A program made the position numbers and the translations under genes. 64,000 bases of DNA from Microbacterium testaceum. Its GTDB lineage: Bacteria; Actinomycetota; Actinomycetes; Actinomycetales; Microbacteriaceae. Shown in pieces: positions 25,683 to 36,420 of this stretch. The stretch is from contig NZ_CP121699.1 in assembly GCF_029761935.1 (NCBI RefSeq), positions 2,790,001 to 2,854,000 of the forward strand, in the 5' to 3' direction. Below the pieces are notes generated by a model. That model did not search any database and had not been told where the DNA came from. It saw nothing but the letters and a program-made list of their open reading frames with translations. Within the stretch, counting starts at the first letter, position 1, and every line of letters starts with the position of its first letter.

Positions 25683-26180
25683 ATGGCGCGTCCCGTACCC
25701 GACCCCGTTCGTCCCGGCCAGGAATCCGTGTGGGACTACCCCCGCCCACCGCGCGTGGAGCGCGTCCGCAAGCGCGTGCAGATCGACTTCGGCGGCGTGC
25801 GGATCGCCGATACCGCTGACGTCGTCCGTGTGCTCGAGACCAGCCATCCGCCGGTGTACTACGTGCCCATCGCGGCGTTCGGCGATGCGCTGACCCTCGG
25901 CGAGGGCGCGTCGTTCTGCGAGTTCAAGGGGGGAGCCCGGTACTTCGATGTCCACGGGGGTGGGGGAGCGGTCGCCGCTCGCGCCGCCTGGAACTATCCG
26001 CACCCCATGCCCGGGTACGAGATCCTCGAAGACCGGGTCGCCGTGTACGCGGGCCCGATGGATCGCGTCGTGCTGGGCGGCGAGACGGTCGAACCGCAGC
26101 CGGGCGGCTTCTACGGTGGGTGGGTGACGAGCGACCTCGCGGGCCCGTTCAAGGGCGTTCCGGGGTCGATGGGCTGGTAA
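25683..26180 (+). CDS. DUF427 domain protein
   Basis: 165 residues. VWDYPRPPRVERV, GGVRIADTADVVRVLETSHPP, YYVPIAAFGDALT, SFCEFKGGARYFDV and AAWNYPHPMPGYEIL are the regular blocks of DUF427, a small beta-rich fold of unknown function common in actinobacteria. TACCGT lies 6 nt before the ATG at 25683 (leaderless). It converges with nadE. Confidence 0.88.
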   Translation: MARPVPDPVRPGQESVWDYPRPPRVERVRKRVQIDFGGVRIADTADVVRVLETSHPPVYYVPIAAFGDALTLGEGASFCEFKGGARYFDVHGGGGAVAARAAWNYPHPMPGYEILEDRVAVYAGPMDRVVLGGETVEPQPGGFYGGWVTSDLAGPFKGVPGSMGW

Positions 26181-26219
26181 GGGCCCGCCAGCGTGTGGGG
26201 TCGCACGCGGACCGCGGAC

Positions 26220-28280
26220 TCACTCGCTCGGGAACGCCTCCGGCACGGCCGCGTACAGGTCGGCCAGCCACACGCGGGCGTTGCCGTCCGAGGGTGCACG
26301 CCAGTCGCCGCGCGGCGACAGCGAGCCCGCGGGCGACACCTTGGGGCCGTTCGGGATCGCGGTGCGCTTGAACTGCGCGAAGCCGAAGAACCGTTTCAGG
26401 AACACCTCGAGCCACTTCGCCACGGTGACGAGGTCGTACGCCGGCCGCCCTGCCTCGGGGTAGCCGGGGGGCCAGGCGCCGGCATCCCGATCGCTCCAGG
26501 CGTGAGCCGCGAGGAAGGCGATCTTCGACGGTCGGAAGCCGAAGCGCAGCACGTGGTAGAGCGTGAAATCGTGCAGGTTGTACGGGCCGATACGGTCCTC
26601 GGTGGACTGCATGCGGCCGTCCTGGCCGGCGGGCACTAGCTCGGGACTGATCTCGGTGTCGAGCACGGACTGGAGCACGTCGACGGTCTCATCGCTGAGC
26701 TCCCCTGAGGAGATCACCCACCGGATGAGGTGCTGGATGAGCGTCTTGGGAACGCCGGGGTTCACGGAGTAGTGGCTCATCTGGTCGCCCACGCCGTAGG
26801 TGGACCACCCGAGCGCGATCTCGGACAGGTCTCCGGTGCCGACGACGATCCCGTTGTTCTGGTTCGCCAGACGGAACAGGTAGTCGGTGCGGAGCCCCGC
26901 CTGGACGTTCTCGAACGTGACGTCATGGACGGGCTGCCCTGCCGCGAAGGGGTGTCCCATGCGCGAGAGCATCTCGGTCGCCGCCGGGCGGATGTCGATC
27001 TCTTCGATCGAGGCGCCGACGGTTTCGGCGAGGGCGATCGCGTTGCGCTTGGTCTTCTCGCTCGTGGCGAACCCGGGCAGCGTGTAGGTGAGGATGTCGC
27101 TGCGCGGACGCCCCATCCGGTCCATGGCGCGTGCGATCACGAGCAGCGCGTGCGTGGAATCGAGTCCGCCGCTCACACCGAGGACCGGACGCGGGTCGCC
27201 GATGGCCTGGAGCCGCTGCACGAGGCCCGACACCTGGATGTTGAACGCCTCGTAGCAGTCCTGCGCGAGGCGAGCCGGATCGTCGGGGACGAAGGGGAAG
27301 CGATCGACCGCGCGGCGCAGACCGAGGTCGGTCGCGGGCGGGGCGAGCTCGAACGACACCGTCCGGAACGCGGGGCCGGTCGTGCGGCGGTTGTCGTCGA
27401 ATGTGCCCTGCCGCAGGCGATCCTGTCGCAGACGGTCCAGGTCGACGTCGGCGACGCTGCGCCGTGGTCCGTCGGGGAAGCGCTCGGTCGTGGCGAGCAG
27501 GTGCCCGCCCTCGTAGATCATGGTCTGGCCGTCCCATGAGACGTCGTTGGTCGATTCGCCCTGACCTGCGGCCGCGTAGACGTAGGCCGCGAGGCACCGC
27601 ATGGACTGCGACTGCGACAGCAGGTTCCGATCGTCGGCACGCCCGATCGTGATGGGACTGCCCGACAGGTTGGCGAGCACCGTCGCCCCGGCGAGCGCCG
27701 CCCCCGAGGACGGCGGGATCGGCACCCAGACGTCCTCGCACACCTCGGCGTGCAGGGTGAGACCGGGTACGTCGGCCGCCTCGAACAGCAGGTCGGGTCC
27801 GAACGGCACCGTCTCGCCGGCGAGGCGGATGTGCTGACCGGCCTGGTCGTCTCCGCGCGCGTACCAGCGGTGCTCGTAGAACTCGCGATAGGTGGGCAGG
27901 TACGCCTTGGGGGCCACGCCGAGCACCCGACCGCGGTGGATCACGACCGCGCAATTGAACAGGCGGTTGCCGTGGCGCAGCGGCGCGCCGACGAGGAGCA
28001 CCGGAAGAAGATCGGCGGATGCCAGCACCAGGCGCTCGACAGCGGTTTCGACGGCATCGAGGAGGGGATCCTGCATGACGAGGTCGTCGATCGCGTAGCC
28101 GGTGAGGCACAGCTCGGGGAAGACGGCGACGGCGACGCCCTCGGCGTCGCACGCGCGCGCGGAGTCGAGCACGGCGTCGGCATTGGCGGCGGGGTCGGCG
28201 ACCGCGACGGGAATCGTGCACGCCGCGACGCGCGCGAACCCGTGCCGGTACACGTTCTCGAACGGCAGGTCGGTGATCAC
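26220..28280 (-). CDS. nadE: NAD+ synthase, glutamine-hydrolysing
   Basis: 686 residues, the normal size of the two-domain enzyme. The N-terminal nitrilase-type glutaminase has its Glu-Lys-Cys triad, with Glu in FPELCLTGY, Lys in PKAYLPTYREFYE and the nucleophile in HAEVCEDVWVP. The C-terminal synthetase has the PP-loop GVSGGLDSTHALL and GTGDLSEIALGW. It turns deamido-NAD, ATP and glutamine into NAD in the cytoplasm. GTG start at 28280 with GAGGGGG just upstream. It diverges from the nuclease-helicase gene. Confidence 0.96.
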   Translation of the reverse strand: MITDLPFENVYRHGFARVAACTIPVAVADPAANADAVLDSARACDAEGVAVAVFPELCLTGYAIDDLVMQDPLLDAVETAVERLVLASADLLPVLLVGAPLRHGNRLFNCAVVIHRGRVLGVAPKAYLPTYREFYEHRWYARGDDQAGQHIRLAGETVPFGPDLLFEAADVPGLTLHAEVCEDVWVPIPPSSGAALAGATVLANLSGSPITIGRADDRNLLSQSQSMRCLAAYVYAAAGQGESTNDVSWDGQTMIYEGGHLLATTERFPDGPRRSVADVDLDRLRQDRLRQGTFDDNRRTTGPAFRTVSFELAPPATDLGLRRAVDRFPFVPDDPARLAQDCYEAFNIQVSGLVQRLQAIGDPRPVLGVSGGLDSTHALLVIARAMDRMGRPRSDILTYTLPGFATSEKTKRNAIALAETVGASIEEIDIRPAATEMLSRMGHPFAAGQPVHDVTFENVQAGLRTDYLFRLANQNNGIVVGTGDLSEIALGWSTYGVGDQMSHYSVNPGVPKTLIQHLIRWVISSGELSDETVDVLQSVLDTEISPELVPAGQDGRMQSTEDRIGPYNLHDFTLYHVLRFGFRPSKIAFLAAHAWSDRDAGAWPPGYPEAGRPAYDLVTVAKWLEVFLKRFFGFAQFKRTAIPNGPKVSPAGSLSPRGDWRAPSDGNARVWLADLYAAVPEAFPSE

Positions 28281-28389
28281 CCCCTCAGTCTGTCAGCACG
28301 GTCCGACACCGGGCGGTCGGATTGCGAGAGGAGGCCGGCCTGTGGATGGCGGAACCCGATGTCGGTGGCCCCGATTAGCGTTGAGGACC

Positions 28390-31300
28390 ATGCGGTACAT
28401 CGAGCAGGAGGCGCGGATCGTCTGGAGCGCCAGCGACCTCAAGGCGGCGGCGGAGTGCGAGTTCGCGTGGCTGCGCGCCATCGACGCGAAGATCGGTCGC
28501 GTCGCGCCCGTCGACGACCCCGAGGACGCCACCCTCGAACGCGCGGCCCGCCTGGGAACGGCGCACGAGCTGCGGGTGCTCGACGATGACCGCGCCCGCT
28601 TCGGCGCGGCGGTGCGCGAGATCCCGGCGGCCCGATCGTCCGACGCCCAGGCCCTCGCCGAAGCCGTGCGCCTCACCGACGAGGCTCTGGCCGACCCGTC
28701 CGTCGAGGTGGTGTACCAGGCCGCTTTCGCCACCGATGAGTTCGTGGGGTTCGCCGACTTCCTCGTCCGCGAGTCCGACGCGTCGCCCGAGGGAACGCGT
28801 CGGTGGATCGTGCAGGACACGAAGCTCGCGCGTCGGGCCCGGGTGACCGCGCTCATGCAGCTCGCCGCCTACGTGGATCAGCTCGATCGTCTCGGCGTCC
28901 CGCGCGCAGACGAGGTGCAGTTGCTGCTCGGCGACGGCTCGACGAGCACGCACCGCGTCGACGACCTCCTCCCGGTCTTCGGTCTGCGCCGGGAGCGCCT
29001 GCGTGCGCTGATCGCCGACCGGAGGGCCGATCTCGGCGTCGCCGGGGCGGCGATCGCCTGGGGCGATGCGCGCGGCGATCTCGGGGTCATCGCGTGCGGT
29101 CGGTGCGCCACGTGCGAGCTCGAGGTCGTCGCGCACCGCGACCTGCTCCTGGTCGCCGGCATGCGCCCCGTCCAGCGCGACCGGCTCCGTGCCGGCGGCA
29201 TCGAGACGATCGACCAGCTGGCGGCCGCTCCGGCCGCTCCCGCCGCGATGAGCGCCGACACCTTCGCGTCCCTCCGCACGCAGGCGCGTCTGCAGCTCGA
29301 AAGCCCGGCGGGGGTCCCGGGCGGCGATGCCCCCGCTTCCGCCGTGCCGACCTTCGAGGTCGTCGCGCCGAAGTCGCTCGGGGTGCTTCCCCGGCCCGAC
29401 CACGGCGATCTGTTCTTCGACTTCGAGGGCGACCCGCTCTACACCGAGGGGGTCGGTGAGCACTGGGGCATCGACTACCTCTTCGGCTGGGTCGACTCTC
29501 GCGAAACCTACGGGGCCCTGTGGGCGCACACCTTCGACGAGGAGCGAGCGGCCCTCGAGCGCTTCCTCGACATGGTGGCGCTGCGCCGTCAGCAGTACCC
29601 GGGCATGCACATCTACCACTACGCCCCCTACGAACCGACCCATCTGCTCACGATGGCGGCGCGCTACGGCGTTCGAGAAGCGGACGTCGATCGGCTCCTG
29701 CGCGACGGCGTCTTCGTCGACCTGTACCCGGTCGTCCGGCGAGCCCTGCGGGTCGGCTCGCGCTCGTATTCGATCAAGAAGCTCGAGCCCCTCTACATGG
29801 GCGACGAGGTGCGCACGAGCGACGTTCAGCGCGGAGACGACTCCATCGTGAGGTACGTCGAGGCCCGCGCGCTCGCCGCCGACGGCGACACGACCGCCGC
29901 GCAACGCGTGCTCGACGATCTCGCCGACTACAACCGCTACGACTGCGTGTCGACCCGGCGACTGCGCGATTGGCTGGTCGAGCGCGCCCGCGAGTCGGGC
30001 GCCGTCCCGGCGCGAGGGGCCGAGCCCGACGAGCAGGCGTACGAGCCCTCGCCGCGCGCCACGGCCCTGCAGAGGTGGGCGGCCGACGCCGCCGAGCCCG
30101 ATGCGACGGCGCTTCGTCTCGCCGCTGCCGCCATCGACTACTACCCGCGCGAAGAGAAGACCTATTGGGCCACGCACTTCCTGCGCCTGCGTGAGCCGCT
30201 GTCGGTGTGGGAGGACACGCGTGACGTCGTGGTGGTCGATGCCGCACGTTCGCGGGTGGTCGCCGACTGGCATGTCCCCGAGTCGGGCCGGGGCTCGCAG
30301 CGCCGACTCGTCGAGCTGCGCGGTGAGGTCGCCCCCGGGACGCGCCTGAGCGCGGACGCCGAACCTTTCGCCGTCTACGATCTGCCCGCCCCGTTCCCGC
30401 TCGAGACACGGCCGCGGTGGATTCACGGTGCGCGCCGCACGACCGTTCGCGAGGTCCTCGACGACGGGGCGATCGTCGAAGAGATCGCCGCCGACGGAGT
30501 GACCTGGGACGACCTGCCGCTCGCCCTCACCCCGCCCGCCCCGCCCCGCGCCGGCAACCAGCAGAAGGCGATCGACGCGTGGGCCGACGCCGTCCTCGCG
30601 GCGGCCCCGGCGATCCCGCAGGGAGCCGCGGCCGACATCCTCCGCCGGGTCCCACCGCGGACGCTCTCGGGCGCTCTCGCCCCGGTCACCAGCATCGACG
30701 GCCGCGGTGGCGACGACGACGTGGCGGCGATCGCTCGGAGCGTGGCCGACCTGGACCACAGCTACCTGGCCGTGCAGGGCCCTCCCGGCACGGGCAAGAC
30801 CTACGTCGGCTCCCACGTCATCGCCCGCCTCGTCGCCGATCGCGGGTACCGCGTCGGGGTCGTGGCGCAGTCGCACGCGACCGTCGAGCACATGCTCGAT
30901 CAGGTCATCGCGGCGGGGGTGCCGGCATCCCGAGTCGGGAAAGCGCCGAAGGACCCGGGCGTCTCGCACTCCTTCACCGTTCTGCCGAAGAACGGGATCG
31001 CGGCGTTCACCGGCGAGAACGCCGCGACCGGTTTCGTCGTCGGCGGGACCGCGTGGGACTTCAGCCACGAGACCCGGATCCCCCGCGGAAGTCTCGACCT
31101 GCTGGTGATCGACGAAGCGGGTCAGTTCTCGCTCGCGTCCACGATCGCGGTGTCGCTCGCGGCGCGGCGCCTCCTTCTGCTGGGCGACCCCCAGCAGCTG
31201 CCGCAGGTCAGTCAGGGCACGCACCCCGAGCCCGTCGACACCTCGGCGCTCGGGTGGATCATCGACGGAGCCGAGGTGGTGCCCGAGGAGTTCGGCTACT

Positions 31301-31938
31301 TCCTCGCCCGCACGCGCCGCATGCACCCCGCCGTCGCCGAGCCGGTGTCGCGGCTGTCGTACGAGGGTCGCCTCGCCGCGCACCCCTCCACCGCTCTGCG
31401 CCGCCTCGACGGCGTCGAACCGGGGGTGCACGTGGTTCCGGTGCGCCACAGCGGAAATGCGACGTTCTCGAACGAAGAGGCGGCCGAGGTCGCCCGATTG
31501 GTCGCCGAGCTGGTCGGACGCGAGTGGACGGGAGCCGAGGGAGGGGCGGGCGATGCCGCCACCGTGCACGAACCGCGCGCGCTCCGGGCCGACGAGATCA
31601 TCGTCATCACCCCGTATAACGCTCAGCAGGTCGCCGTCGAGGAGGCGCTGGCCGCGGCCGGCTTCGCCGACGTCCCGGTCGGGACGGTCGATCGGTTCCA
31701 GGGGAAGGAGGCGGTCGTGGCGATCCTGACGCTCGCCGCCTCGTCGGGGCGGGAGGCCCCCCGCGGGCTCGAGTTCCTCCTGCTGCGCAACCGCATCAAC
31801 GTCGCGATCTCGCGGGCGATGCAGGCCGCCTACGTGGTGTACTCACCCGCTCTGCTCGACGACCTTCCGCGGACCCCCGAGGGGGTCGCGCGGCTCAGCG
31901 GCTTCGCGCGGTTGGTGGGCGCTCAGGCCGTGCCGTAA
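28390..31938 (+). CDS. TM0106-type RecB-like nuclease fused to SF1 helicase
   Basis: 1182 residues in three modules. Module 1 (about 1-270) is a PD-(D/E)xK nuclease: [16 protein letters not shown] and the QLAAYVDQL motif, then CGRCATCE, a possible partial metal or Fe-S site. Module 2 (about 340-520) is a DEDD exonuclease-like domain ([24 protein letters not shown]). Module 3 (about 730-1180) is a Dna2/Upf1-like helicase with Walker [10 protein letters not shown], Walker [20 protein letters not shown], and the late [10 protein letters not shown] and RINVAISRA. It probably processes DNA or RNA ends. Its 3' end overlaps the convergent upp gene by 16 bp. Confidence 0.9.
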   Translation: MRYIEQEARIVWSASDLKAAAECEFAWLRAIDAKIGRVAPVDDPEDATLERAARLGTAHELRVLDDDRARFGAAVREIPAARSSDAQALAEAVRLTDEALADPSVEVVYQAAFATDEFVGFADFLVRESDASPEGTRRWIVQDTKLARRARVTALMQLAAYVDQLDRLGVPRADEVQLLLGDGSTSTHRVDDLLPVFGLRRERLRALIADRRADLGVAGAAIAWGDARGDLGVIACGRCATCELEVVAHRDLLLVAGMRPVQRDRLRAGGIETIDQLAAAPAAPAAMSADTFASLRTQARLQLESPAGVPGGDAPASAVPTFEVVAPKSLGVLPRPDHGDLFFDFEGDPLYTEGVGEHWGIDYLFGWVDSRETYGALWAHTFDEERAALERFLDMVALRRQQYPGMHIYHYAPYEPTHLLTMAARYGVREADVDRLLRDGVFVDLYPVVRRALRVGSRSYSIKKLEPLYMGDEVRTSDVQRGDDSIVRYVEARALAADGDTTAAQRVLDDLADYNRYDCVSTRRLRDWLVERARESGAVPARGAEPDEQAYEPSPRATALQRWAADAAEPDATALRLAAAAIDYYPREEKTYWATHFLRLREPLSVWEDTRDVVVVDAARSRVVADWHVPESGRGSQRRLVELRGEVAPGTRLSADAEPFAVYDLPAPFPLETRPRWIHGARRTTVREVLDDGAIVEEIAADGVTWDDLPLALTPPAPPRAGNQQKAIDAWADAVLAAAPAIPQGAAADILRRVPPRTLSGALAPVTSIDGRGGDDDVAAIARSVADLDHSYLAVQGPPGTGKTYVGSHVIARLVADRGYRVGVVAQSHATVEHMLDQVIAAGVPASRVGKAPKDPGVSHSFTVLPKNGIAAFTGENAATGFVVGGTAWDFSHETRIPRGSLDLLVIDEAGQFSLASTIAVSLAARRLLLLGDPQQLPQVSQGTHPEPVDTSALGWIIDGAEVVPEEFGYFLARTRRMHPAVAEPVSRLSYEGRLAAHPSTALRRLDGVEPGVHVVPVRHSGNATFSNEEAAEVARLVAELVGREWTGAEGGAGDAATVHEPRALRADEIIVITPYNAQQVAVEEALAAAGFADVPVGTVDRFQGKEAVVAILTLAASSGREAPRGLEFLLLRNRINVAISRAMQAAYVVYSPALLDDLPRTPEGVARLSGFARLVGAQAVP

Positions 31939-32555
31939 AGGCGGTCGCCCGCGTCTCCGAGGCCGGGCACGATGTAGCCCTTCTCGTTGAGGCGCTCGTC
32001 GACGGCGCCGAGCACGAGGGTCACGTCGTGTCCCTCGACCTGCTTCTCGATCGCCGCGACACCCTCGGGGGCGCCGAGCAGGCAGATCGCGGTGACGTCC
32101 TGCGCGCCGCGCGCGAAGAGGAAGTTGATGGCCGCGCCGAGCGAGCCGCCGGTGGCGAGCATCGGGTCGAGCACGAAGCACTGGCGGTCGCTGAGGTCGT
32201 CGGGAAGGCGCTCGGCGTAGGTCGTCGGCTCGAAGGTCTCTTCGTCGCGCACCATGCCGAGGAAGCCGACCTCGGCGGTGGGGAGGAGCTTCACCATGCC
32301 CTCGAGCATGCCGAGCCCGGCGCGCAGGATCGGGACGACGATCGGACGGGGCTCGCTGATCTTGACGCCCATGGTCGTGGTGACCGGAGTCTGGATCTCG
32401 ATCGGATCGACGCGCACGTTGCGGGTCGCCTCGTAGGCGAGGAGCGTCACGAGTTCCTCGGTGAGCTGGCGGAACACCGGCGACGACGTCTGCACGTCAC
32501 GCAGCACCGTGAGCTTGTGGGTGATGAGCGGGTGGTCGGCGACGTGGACACGCAT
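31923..32555 (-). CDS. upp: Uracil phosphoribosyltransferase
   Basis: 210 residues. The PRPP-binding signature is [30 protein letters not shown] and the uracil-binding end [17 protein letters not shown] are also kept. It makes UMP from uracil and PRPP (pyrimidine salvage). The ATG at 32555 is 7 nt behind TAGCCT, so the mRNA is probably leaderless. It diverges from tadA and overlaps the helicase gene end. Confidence 0.96.
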   Translation of the reverse strand: MRVHVADHPLITHKLTVLRDVQTSSPVFRQLTEELVTLLAYEATRNVRVDPIEIQTPVTTTMGVKISEPRPIVVPILRAGLGMLEGMVKLLPTAEVGFLGMVRDEETFEPTTYAERLPDDLSDRQCFVLDPMLATGGSLGAAINFLFARGAQDVTAICLLGAPEGVAAIEKQVEGHDVTLVLGAVDERLNEKGYIVPGLGDAGDRLYGTA

Positions 32556-32613
32556 AGGCTCAAGGCTAACCGCTCCACCCGCAGACCACCGCCCGTCTTT
32601 CACCGGAGATCCC

Positions 32614-33075
32614 GTGACGCCCACCGCCCGCGACCTCACCGCGATGCGGCGCGCCCTCGCCCTCGCCGATGCCGCGGCGGCCGACGGCGACGTCCCGGTG
32701 GGCGCAGTGGTCGTGGATGCCGCGGGCGAGGTCATCGGCGAAGGCCGCAACTTGCGCGAGGTCACGGGGGACCCGACGGCTCACGCCGAGGTCGTCGCCC
32801 TGCGCGAAGCCGCCCGTCGCCTGGGCACGTGGCACTTGGCCGAGTGCACCCTGGTCGTCACCCTCGAGCCGTGCGTCATGTGCGCCGGTGCGATCCTCCA
32901 GGCGCGCATCGAGCGGGTCGTCTTCGGATCGTGGGATGCCAAGGCCGGAGCCGCCGGCTCCCTGTACGACGTCCTGCGCGACCGGCGGCTTCCGCATCGC
33001 GTCGAGGTCGTCGGCGGGGTCGAGGAGGAAGGGGCCTCGAACCGGCTGCGCGCGTTCTTCGAGGGCCGCCGCTGA
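32614..33075 (+). CDS. tadA: tRNA-specific adenosine deaminase
   Basis: 153 residues. The zinc site HAEVVAL (His and catalytic Glu) and PCVMCAGAI (two Cys) is intact, with VPVGAVVVD before it and [10 protein letters not shown] after. It deaminates the wobble adenosine 34 of tRNA-Arg(ACG) to inosine. The GTG at 32614 follows CGGAGAT. The upp/tadA divergent arrangement is common in actinobacteria. Confidence 0.93.
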   Translation: MTPTARDLTAMRRALALADAAAADGDVPVGAVVVDAAGEVIGEGRNLREVTGDPTAHAEVVALREAARRLGTWHLAECTLVVTLEPCVMCAGAILQARIERVVFGSWDAKAGAAGSLYDVLRDRRLPHRVEVVGGVEEEGASNRLRAFFEGRR

Positions 33076-33079
33076 CGAC

Positions 33080-34009
33080 TCAGCGGGGGAGGAGCGGAAG
33101 CACCTCCGCGCCGATCTGGTCGGCGTGATCGACGTCGCGGAGGTCCATCAGCTGGAAGTAGACCCGTTCGGCTCCGAGTGCGCGAAGCCGCTCGACCTTC
33201 TCGGCGACCTGTGCGGGAGTGCCGACGATGTTCGCCCCGTCGTCGAACTGGTCGCGGGTGCGCCCGATCGCGTCGAGGCGGCGGTCGATCTCGGCGTCGT
33301 CCGCCCCGACGACGGTCGGAAGCGCCACCGAGAGCTTCAGCGTGCCCGGGTCGCGGCCGATCGCCTCGCACGCGGCGCGCACGACGGCGAACTTCTCGGC
33401 CACGACGTCCTCCGAGACGAACCCGATGTTGAACTCGGTGGCGTACCTCGCGGCCAGTGCGGGGGTGCGCTTCGGGCCGCCCCCGCCCACGATCACCGGA
33501 ACCGGGGATTGCACCGGTTTCGGGAGCGCCGGCGCCTCGTCGAGGTCGTAGTGCTCGCCGTGGAACGTGAAGGTGTCGGCATCCGGGGTCGACCAGAGAC
33601 CCGTCACGACCTGGAGCTGCTCTTCGAGCAGATCGAAGCGCTGGGGCGGGAACGGGATGCCGTAGGCGCGGTGCTCGCGCTCGAACCACCCCGTTCCGAG
33701 CCCCAGCTCGACGCGGCCGCCCGACATCGCGTCGACCTGGGCGACCTGGATCGCGAGGATCGCCGGGACCCGGTAGGTCACGGACGACACGAGGGTGCCT
33801 AGGCGGATCCGCGAGGTCTCGCGGGCGAGGCCGGCGAGCGTCGTCCACGCGTCGGTGGGGCCGGGGCGCGCATCTCCCTCGCCCATGCGCAGGTAGTGGT
33901 CGGACCGGAAGAACCCGTCGAGACCGTGCTCTTCGGCGGAGCGCGCGAAAGCGAGCTGGTCGTCGTAGGAGAAGCCCTGCTGGGGCTCGGTGAACAGGCA
34001 GTACTCCAC
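33080..34009 (-). CDS. LLM-class F420-dependent oxidoreductase
   Basis: 309 residues of the luciferase-like monooxygenase fold. EHGLDGFFRSDHY, LGTLVSSVTYR, SGGRVELGLGTGWFEREH and PVIVGGGGPKRTPALAARYA are the typical blocks; the GxGTGW loop binds the F420 or flavin phosphate. F420 use is inferred from the actinobacterial family. The GTG at 34009 has GGAGGT upstream. A second LLM gene lies at 60366. Confidence 0.87.
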   Translation of the reverse strand: MEYCLFTEPQQGFSYDDQLAFARSAEEHGLDGFFRSDHYLRMGEGDARPGPTDAWTTLAGLARETSRIRLGTLVSSVTYRVPAILAIQVAQVDAMSGGRVELGLGTGWFEREHRAYGIPFPPQRFDLLEEQLQVVTGLWSTPDADTFTFHGEHYDLDEAPALPKPVQSPVPVIVGGGGPKRTPALAARYATEFNIGFVSEDVVAEKFAVVRAACEAIGRDPGTLKLSVALPTVVGADDAEIDRRLDAIGRTRDQFDDGANIVGTPAQVAEKVERLRALGAERVYFQLMDLRDVDHADQIGAEVLPLLPR

Positions 34010-34039
34010 GGGGACCTCCGGGGGCGGGTCGGGGATGGG

Positions 34040-35152
34040 TCAGTCGGCCGAGCGCAGGATGATCGCCTCGGTCGGGGGTGCCGGGTCGGCGGGGCGACCG
34101 ACGTAGCCGATGTGGGTCAGCAGAGCCTGACGGAACACCGCGGGGCGTTCGAGGTGCACGGAGTGTCCGGCGCCCTCGACGGGCACCTCGGCGACCTCGC
34201 CGCCCTTCTCCGCATAGGACGAGAGCACATCGCGCGTCTGCGAGACCATCGGCTGCGCGGGCGCGACATCGACGCCGGGCCAGTCGGGGACCACGCCGAG
34301 CGCGCCGAGGTGGTTGACGTCCGAGAACGAGGTGTCCGAGACGATCGCATCGGCGGTGCCGTAGATCCACAGGATCGGCGGCTTCGCGGCGAGGTCCACG
34401 ATGCCCGAGACGTCGAGGTACTTCGGCGCGAGGGCGTTCAGCACTCCCGTCGTCCCGGGGGCGAAGCCCGGCCAGGTCGAGGTGGTGACCGAGTCGCCCG
34501 GGTAGTTGCCGGTGGCCGTGGACGTCGACAGCATCGCTTCGACCCACACGTCCTCGTGCTCGCTCCGATAGCCGTCGGCGACGTAGCTGCTGCGGAACAC
34601 GGAGCGGGGAGAGGTGGGGGCCCCGTCGGTGGTGTCGTGGTCGATGAGACGCTGGATGAAGTCGGGGTTCGCCGCGCCCGCGCCCGCGCCCGCGTCTTCG
34701 TCGCTCAGACGGGAGCCGTCGCGACGCGTGCCGCCGAACCCGTACGGCGAGATCGGCGACTGCAGGGTCAGTGACAGGACGGGGTGATCGAGCGCGTACT
34801 GCAGCACGACGGCTCCGCCCATCGACCAGCCGACGAGGTGGGCGGTGGAGATGCCGAGGGCCTCGAGCGTCGCGTGCAGGTCGTCGCTGAAATCGCGGAC
34901 GCCGCGCGTGGCATCGATCGGGCTGTGCTCGGTACGACCGAAGCCGCGCAGGTCGACCGCGATCACCCGCAGCTCGCTCGGCAGGTCCTGCATGATCTCC
35001 TGCCAGAACAGCGAGGAGGCGACGTTGCCGTGCACGAAGACCACCGTGTGCTCGGGGGAGGTGGAGGGGTCGTCACCGACGCGCTCGAGCACGTTCACAC
35101 CCAGCCGGTCGGTCTCGACCAGGCGCGCGGTGATGCCGTCGAAGAGAGTCAT
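34040..35152 (-). CDS. Alpha/beta-hydrolase
   Basis: 370 residues. The oxyanion strand is VFVHGNVASSLFW, the nucleophile elbow GWSMGG (Ser), followed by the late Asp region (LWIYGTADAIVSD) and catalytic His in GAGHSVHLERP. VIAVDLRGFGRTEHS is the usual lid-side strand. An enlarged cap (about residues 150-260) distinguishes it from small esterases. Substrate unknown. The ATG at 35152 has GGAGGAC upstream. It follows 30 bp behind the LLM oxidoreductase gene on the same strand order (hydrolase first), so both may form one operon. Confidence 0.87.
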   Translation of the reverse strand: MTLFDGITARLVETDRLGVNVLERVGDDPSTSPEHTVVFVHGNVASSLFWQEIMQDLPSELRVIAVDLRGFGRTEHSPIDATRGVRDFSDDLHATLEALGISTAHLVGWSMGGAVVLQYALDHPVLSLTLQSPISPYGFGGTRRDGSRLSDEDAGAGAGAANPDFIQRLIDHDTTDGAPTSPRSVFRSSYVADGYRSEHEDVWVEAMLSTSTATGNYPGDSVTTSTWPGFAPGTTGVLNALAPKYLDVSGIVDLAAKPPILWIYGTADAIVSDTSFSDVNHLGALGVVPDWPGVDVAPAQPMVSQTRDVLSSYAEKGGEVAEVPVEGAGHSVHLERPAVFRQALLTHIGYVGRPADPAPPTEAIILRSAD

Positions 35153-35275
35153 CGCTAGTCCTCCGTGTCGCTCGCCGGTGCTCCGGCACACCGTTTTCCG
35201 ACTCTAACGCGCGCCCCTATCGGTCGCACTCAGGCTTGCCCCCGCCATCGGCGACGGGTTCGTAAACTGTGGCCT

Positions 35276-36121
35276 ATGACAGATGCCACGACCTCGCTGC
35301 CCCCGATCGCGATCCTCGGAGCCGGTTCCATGGGAGGAGCGATCCTCCGCGGCCTCGTCGCCGCGGGCCTGACCGAGGGCGGGGTGACGGCCACCAACCG
35401 CTCCGTCGCCAAAGCGGCCGAGCTCGCCGAGCTCGACGGGGTGACCAGTGTCGCGCTCGAGGTCAATCCCGCGGGCAACACCGACGCCGCGTCCGCCGCC
35501 GACATCGTGCTGGTGGGCGTGAAGCCCGCGATGGTGCCCGACCTGCTCGACGAGATCGCCCCGCACCTGCGACCCGGCGCGATCGTGGTGAGCCTGGCGG
35601 CGGGAGTCACCCTCGACACGTTCGCTGCTCACCTCGGCGAGGGCGTCTCCACCCTGCGCTCGATGCCGAACACCCCCTCGCTCGTCGGCCGGGGCGTGAC
35701 GGGTCTCGCCGCCGGGTCCGCGGCGTCCGCCGACGACGTCGCGGTGGTCCGAGCCCTCTTCGAGACCGTGGGTTCGGTGCTCGAAGTCCCCGAATCGCAG
35801 ATCGACGCCCTCTCGACCATCTCGGGCTCCGGTCCCGCCTACGTCTTCCTGCTCGTCGAGGAGTTCACCAAGGCCGCCGTGCGGATGGGGTTCGACGACG
35901 ATCAGGCGCGTCTGCTCGCGGAGCAGACCTTCATCGGGGCGACCGCGCTCATGGCATCCGCAGAGGTGGATCCCGCCGAGCTCCGCCGCCGTGTGACCAG
36001 CCCGAAGGGCACCACCGAGCGCGCCGTCGCCGTCCTGCAGGGCGCTCGTCTCGACGATACCTTCACCACCGCCGCCGAAGCAGCCCTCGCCCGGGCGAAA
36101 GAACTGGCCGCGGGCAACTGA
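35276..36121 (+). CDS. proC: Pyrroline-5-carboxylate reductase
   Basis: 281 residues. The N-terminal Rossmann motif ILGAGSMGGAIL binds NAD(P)H. VGVKPAMVPDLLDEI, LRSMPNTPSLVGRGVTGL and the C-terminal SGSGPAYVFLLVEEF with the P5C loop VTSPKGTTERAV are all as in ProC. It performs the last step of proline synthesis. TAAACT lies 7 nt before the ATG. The DUF1905 gene starts 2 bp after its stop. Confidence 0.96.
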   Translation: MTDATTSLPPIAILGAGSMGGAILRGLVAAGLTEGGVTATNRSVAKAAELAELDGVTSVALEVNPAGNTDAASAADIVLVGVKPAMVPDLLDEIAPHLRPGAIVVSLAAGVTLDTFAAHLGEGVSTLRSMPNTPSLVGRGVTGLAAGSAASADDVAVVRALFETVGSVLEVPESQIDALSTISGSGPAYVFLLVEEFTKAAVRMGFDDDQARLLAEQTFIGATALMASAEVDPAELRRRVTSPKGTTERAVAVLQGARLDDTFTTAAEAALARAKELAAGN

Positions 36122-36123
36122 CC

Positions 36124-36411
36124 ATGCGCCTGCGGTTCACCGGGACGATCTGGTACTGGCGCGGCCCCGCGCCGTTCCATTTCGTCTCGGTGCCCGCGGC
36201 GGAGGCGGCGATGATCGCCGAGGTCGCCACGGTCGTCACCTACGGGTGGGGGATGATCCCCGCATCCGTCACGATCGGCCGCACCACCGTGACCACCTCG
36301 CTCTGGCCGAAGGACGGCGGGTACGTGGTGCCGGTGAAGAAAGCACTGCAGGATGCCGAGGGCCTCGGTGTCGACGACGAGGTCGAGCTGACCCTGGACA
36401 TCGACGTCTGA
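36124..36411 (+). CDS. DUF1905 domain protein
   Basis: 95 residues. FTGTIWYWRGPAPFHFVSVP, then TVTTSLWPKDGGYVVPVKKALQ and VDDEVELTLDI, is the complete DUF1905 pattern, a small beta-barrel of unknown function. Sometimes this domain is joined to a bacteriocin-protection (OmdA) domain; here it stands alone. Tightly behind proC, so probably co-transcribed. Confidence 0.85.
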   Translation: MRLRFTGTIWYWRGPAPFHFVSVPAAEAAMIAEVATVVTYGWGMIPASVTIGRTTVTTSLWPKDGGYVVPVKKALQDAEGLGVDDEVELTLDIDV

Positions 36412-36420
36412 ACGCGTCGG

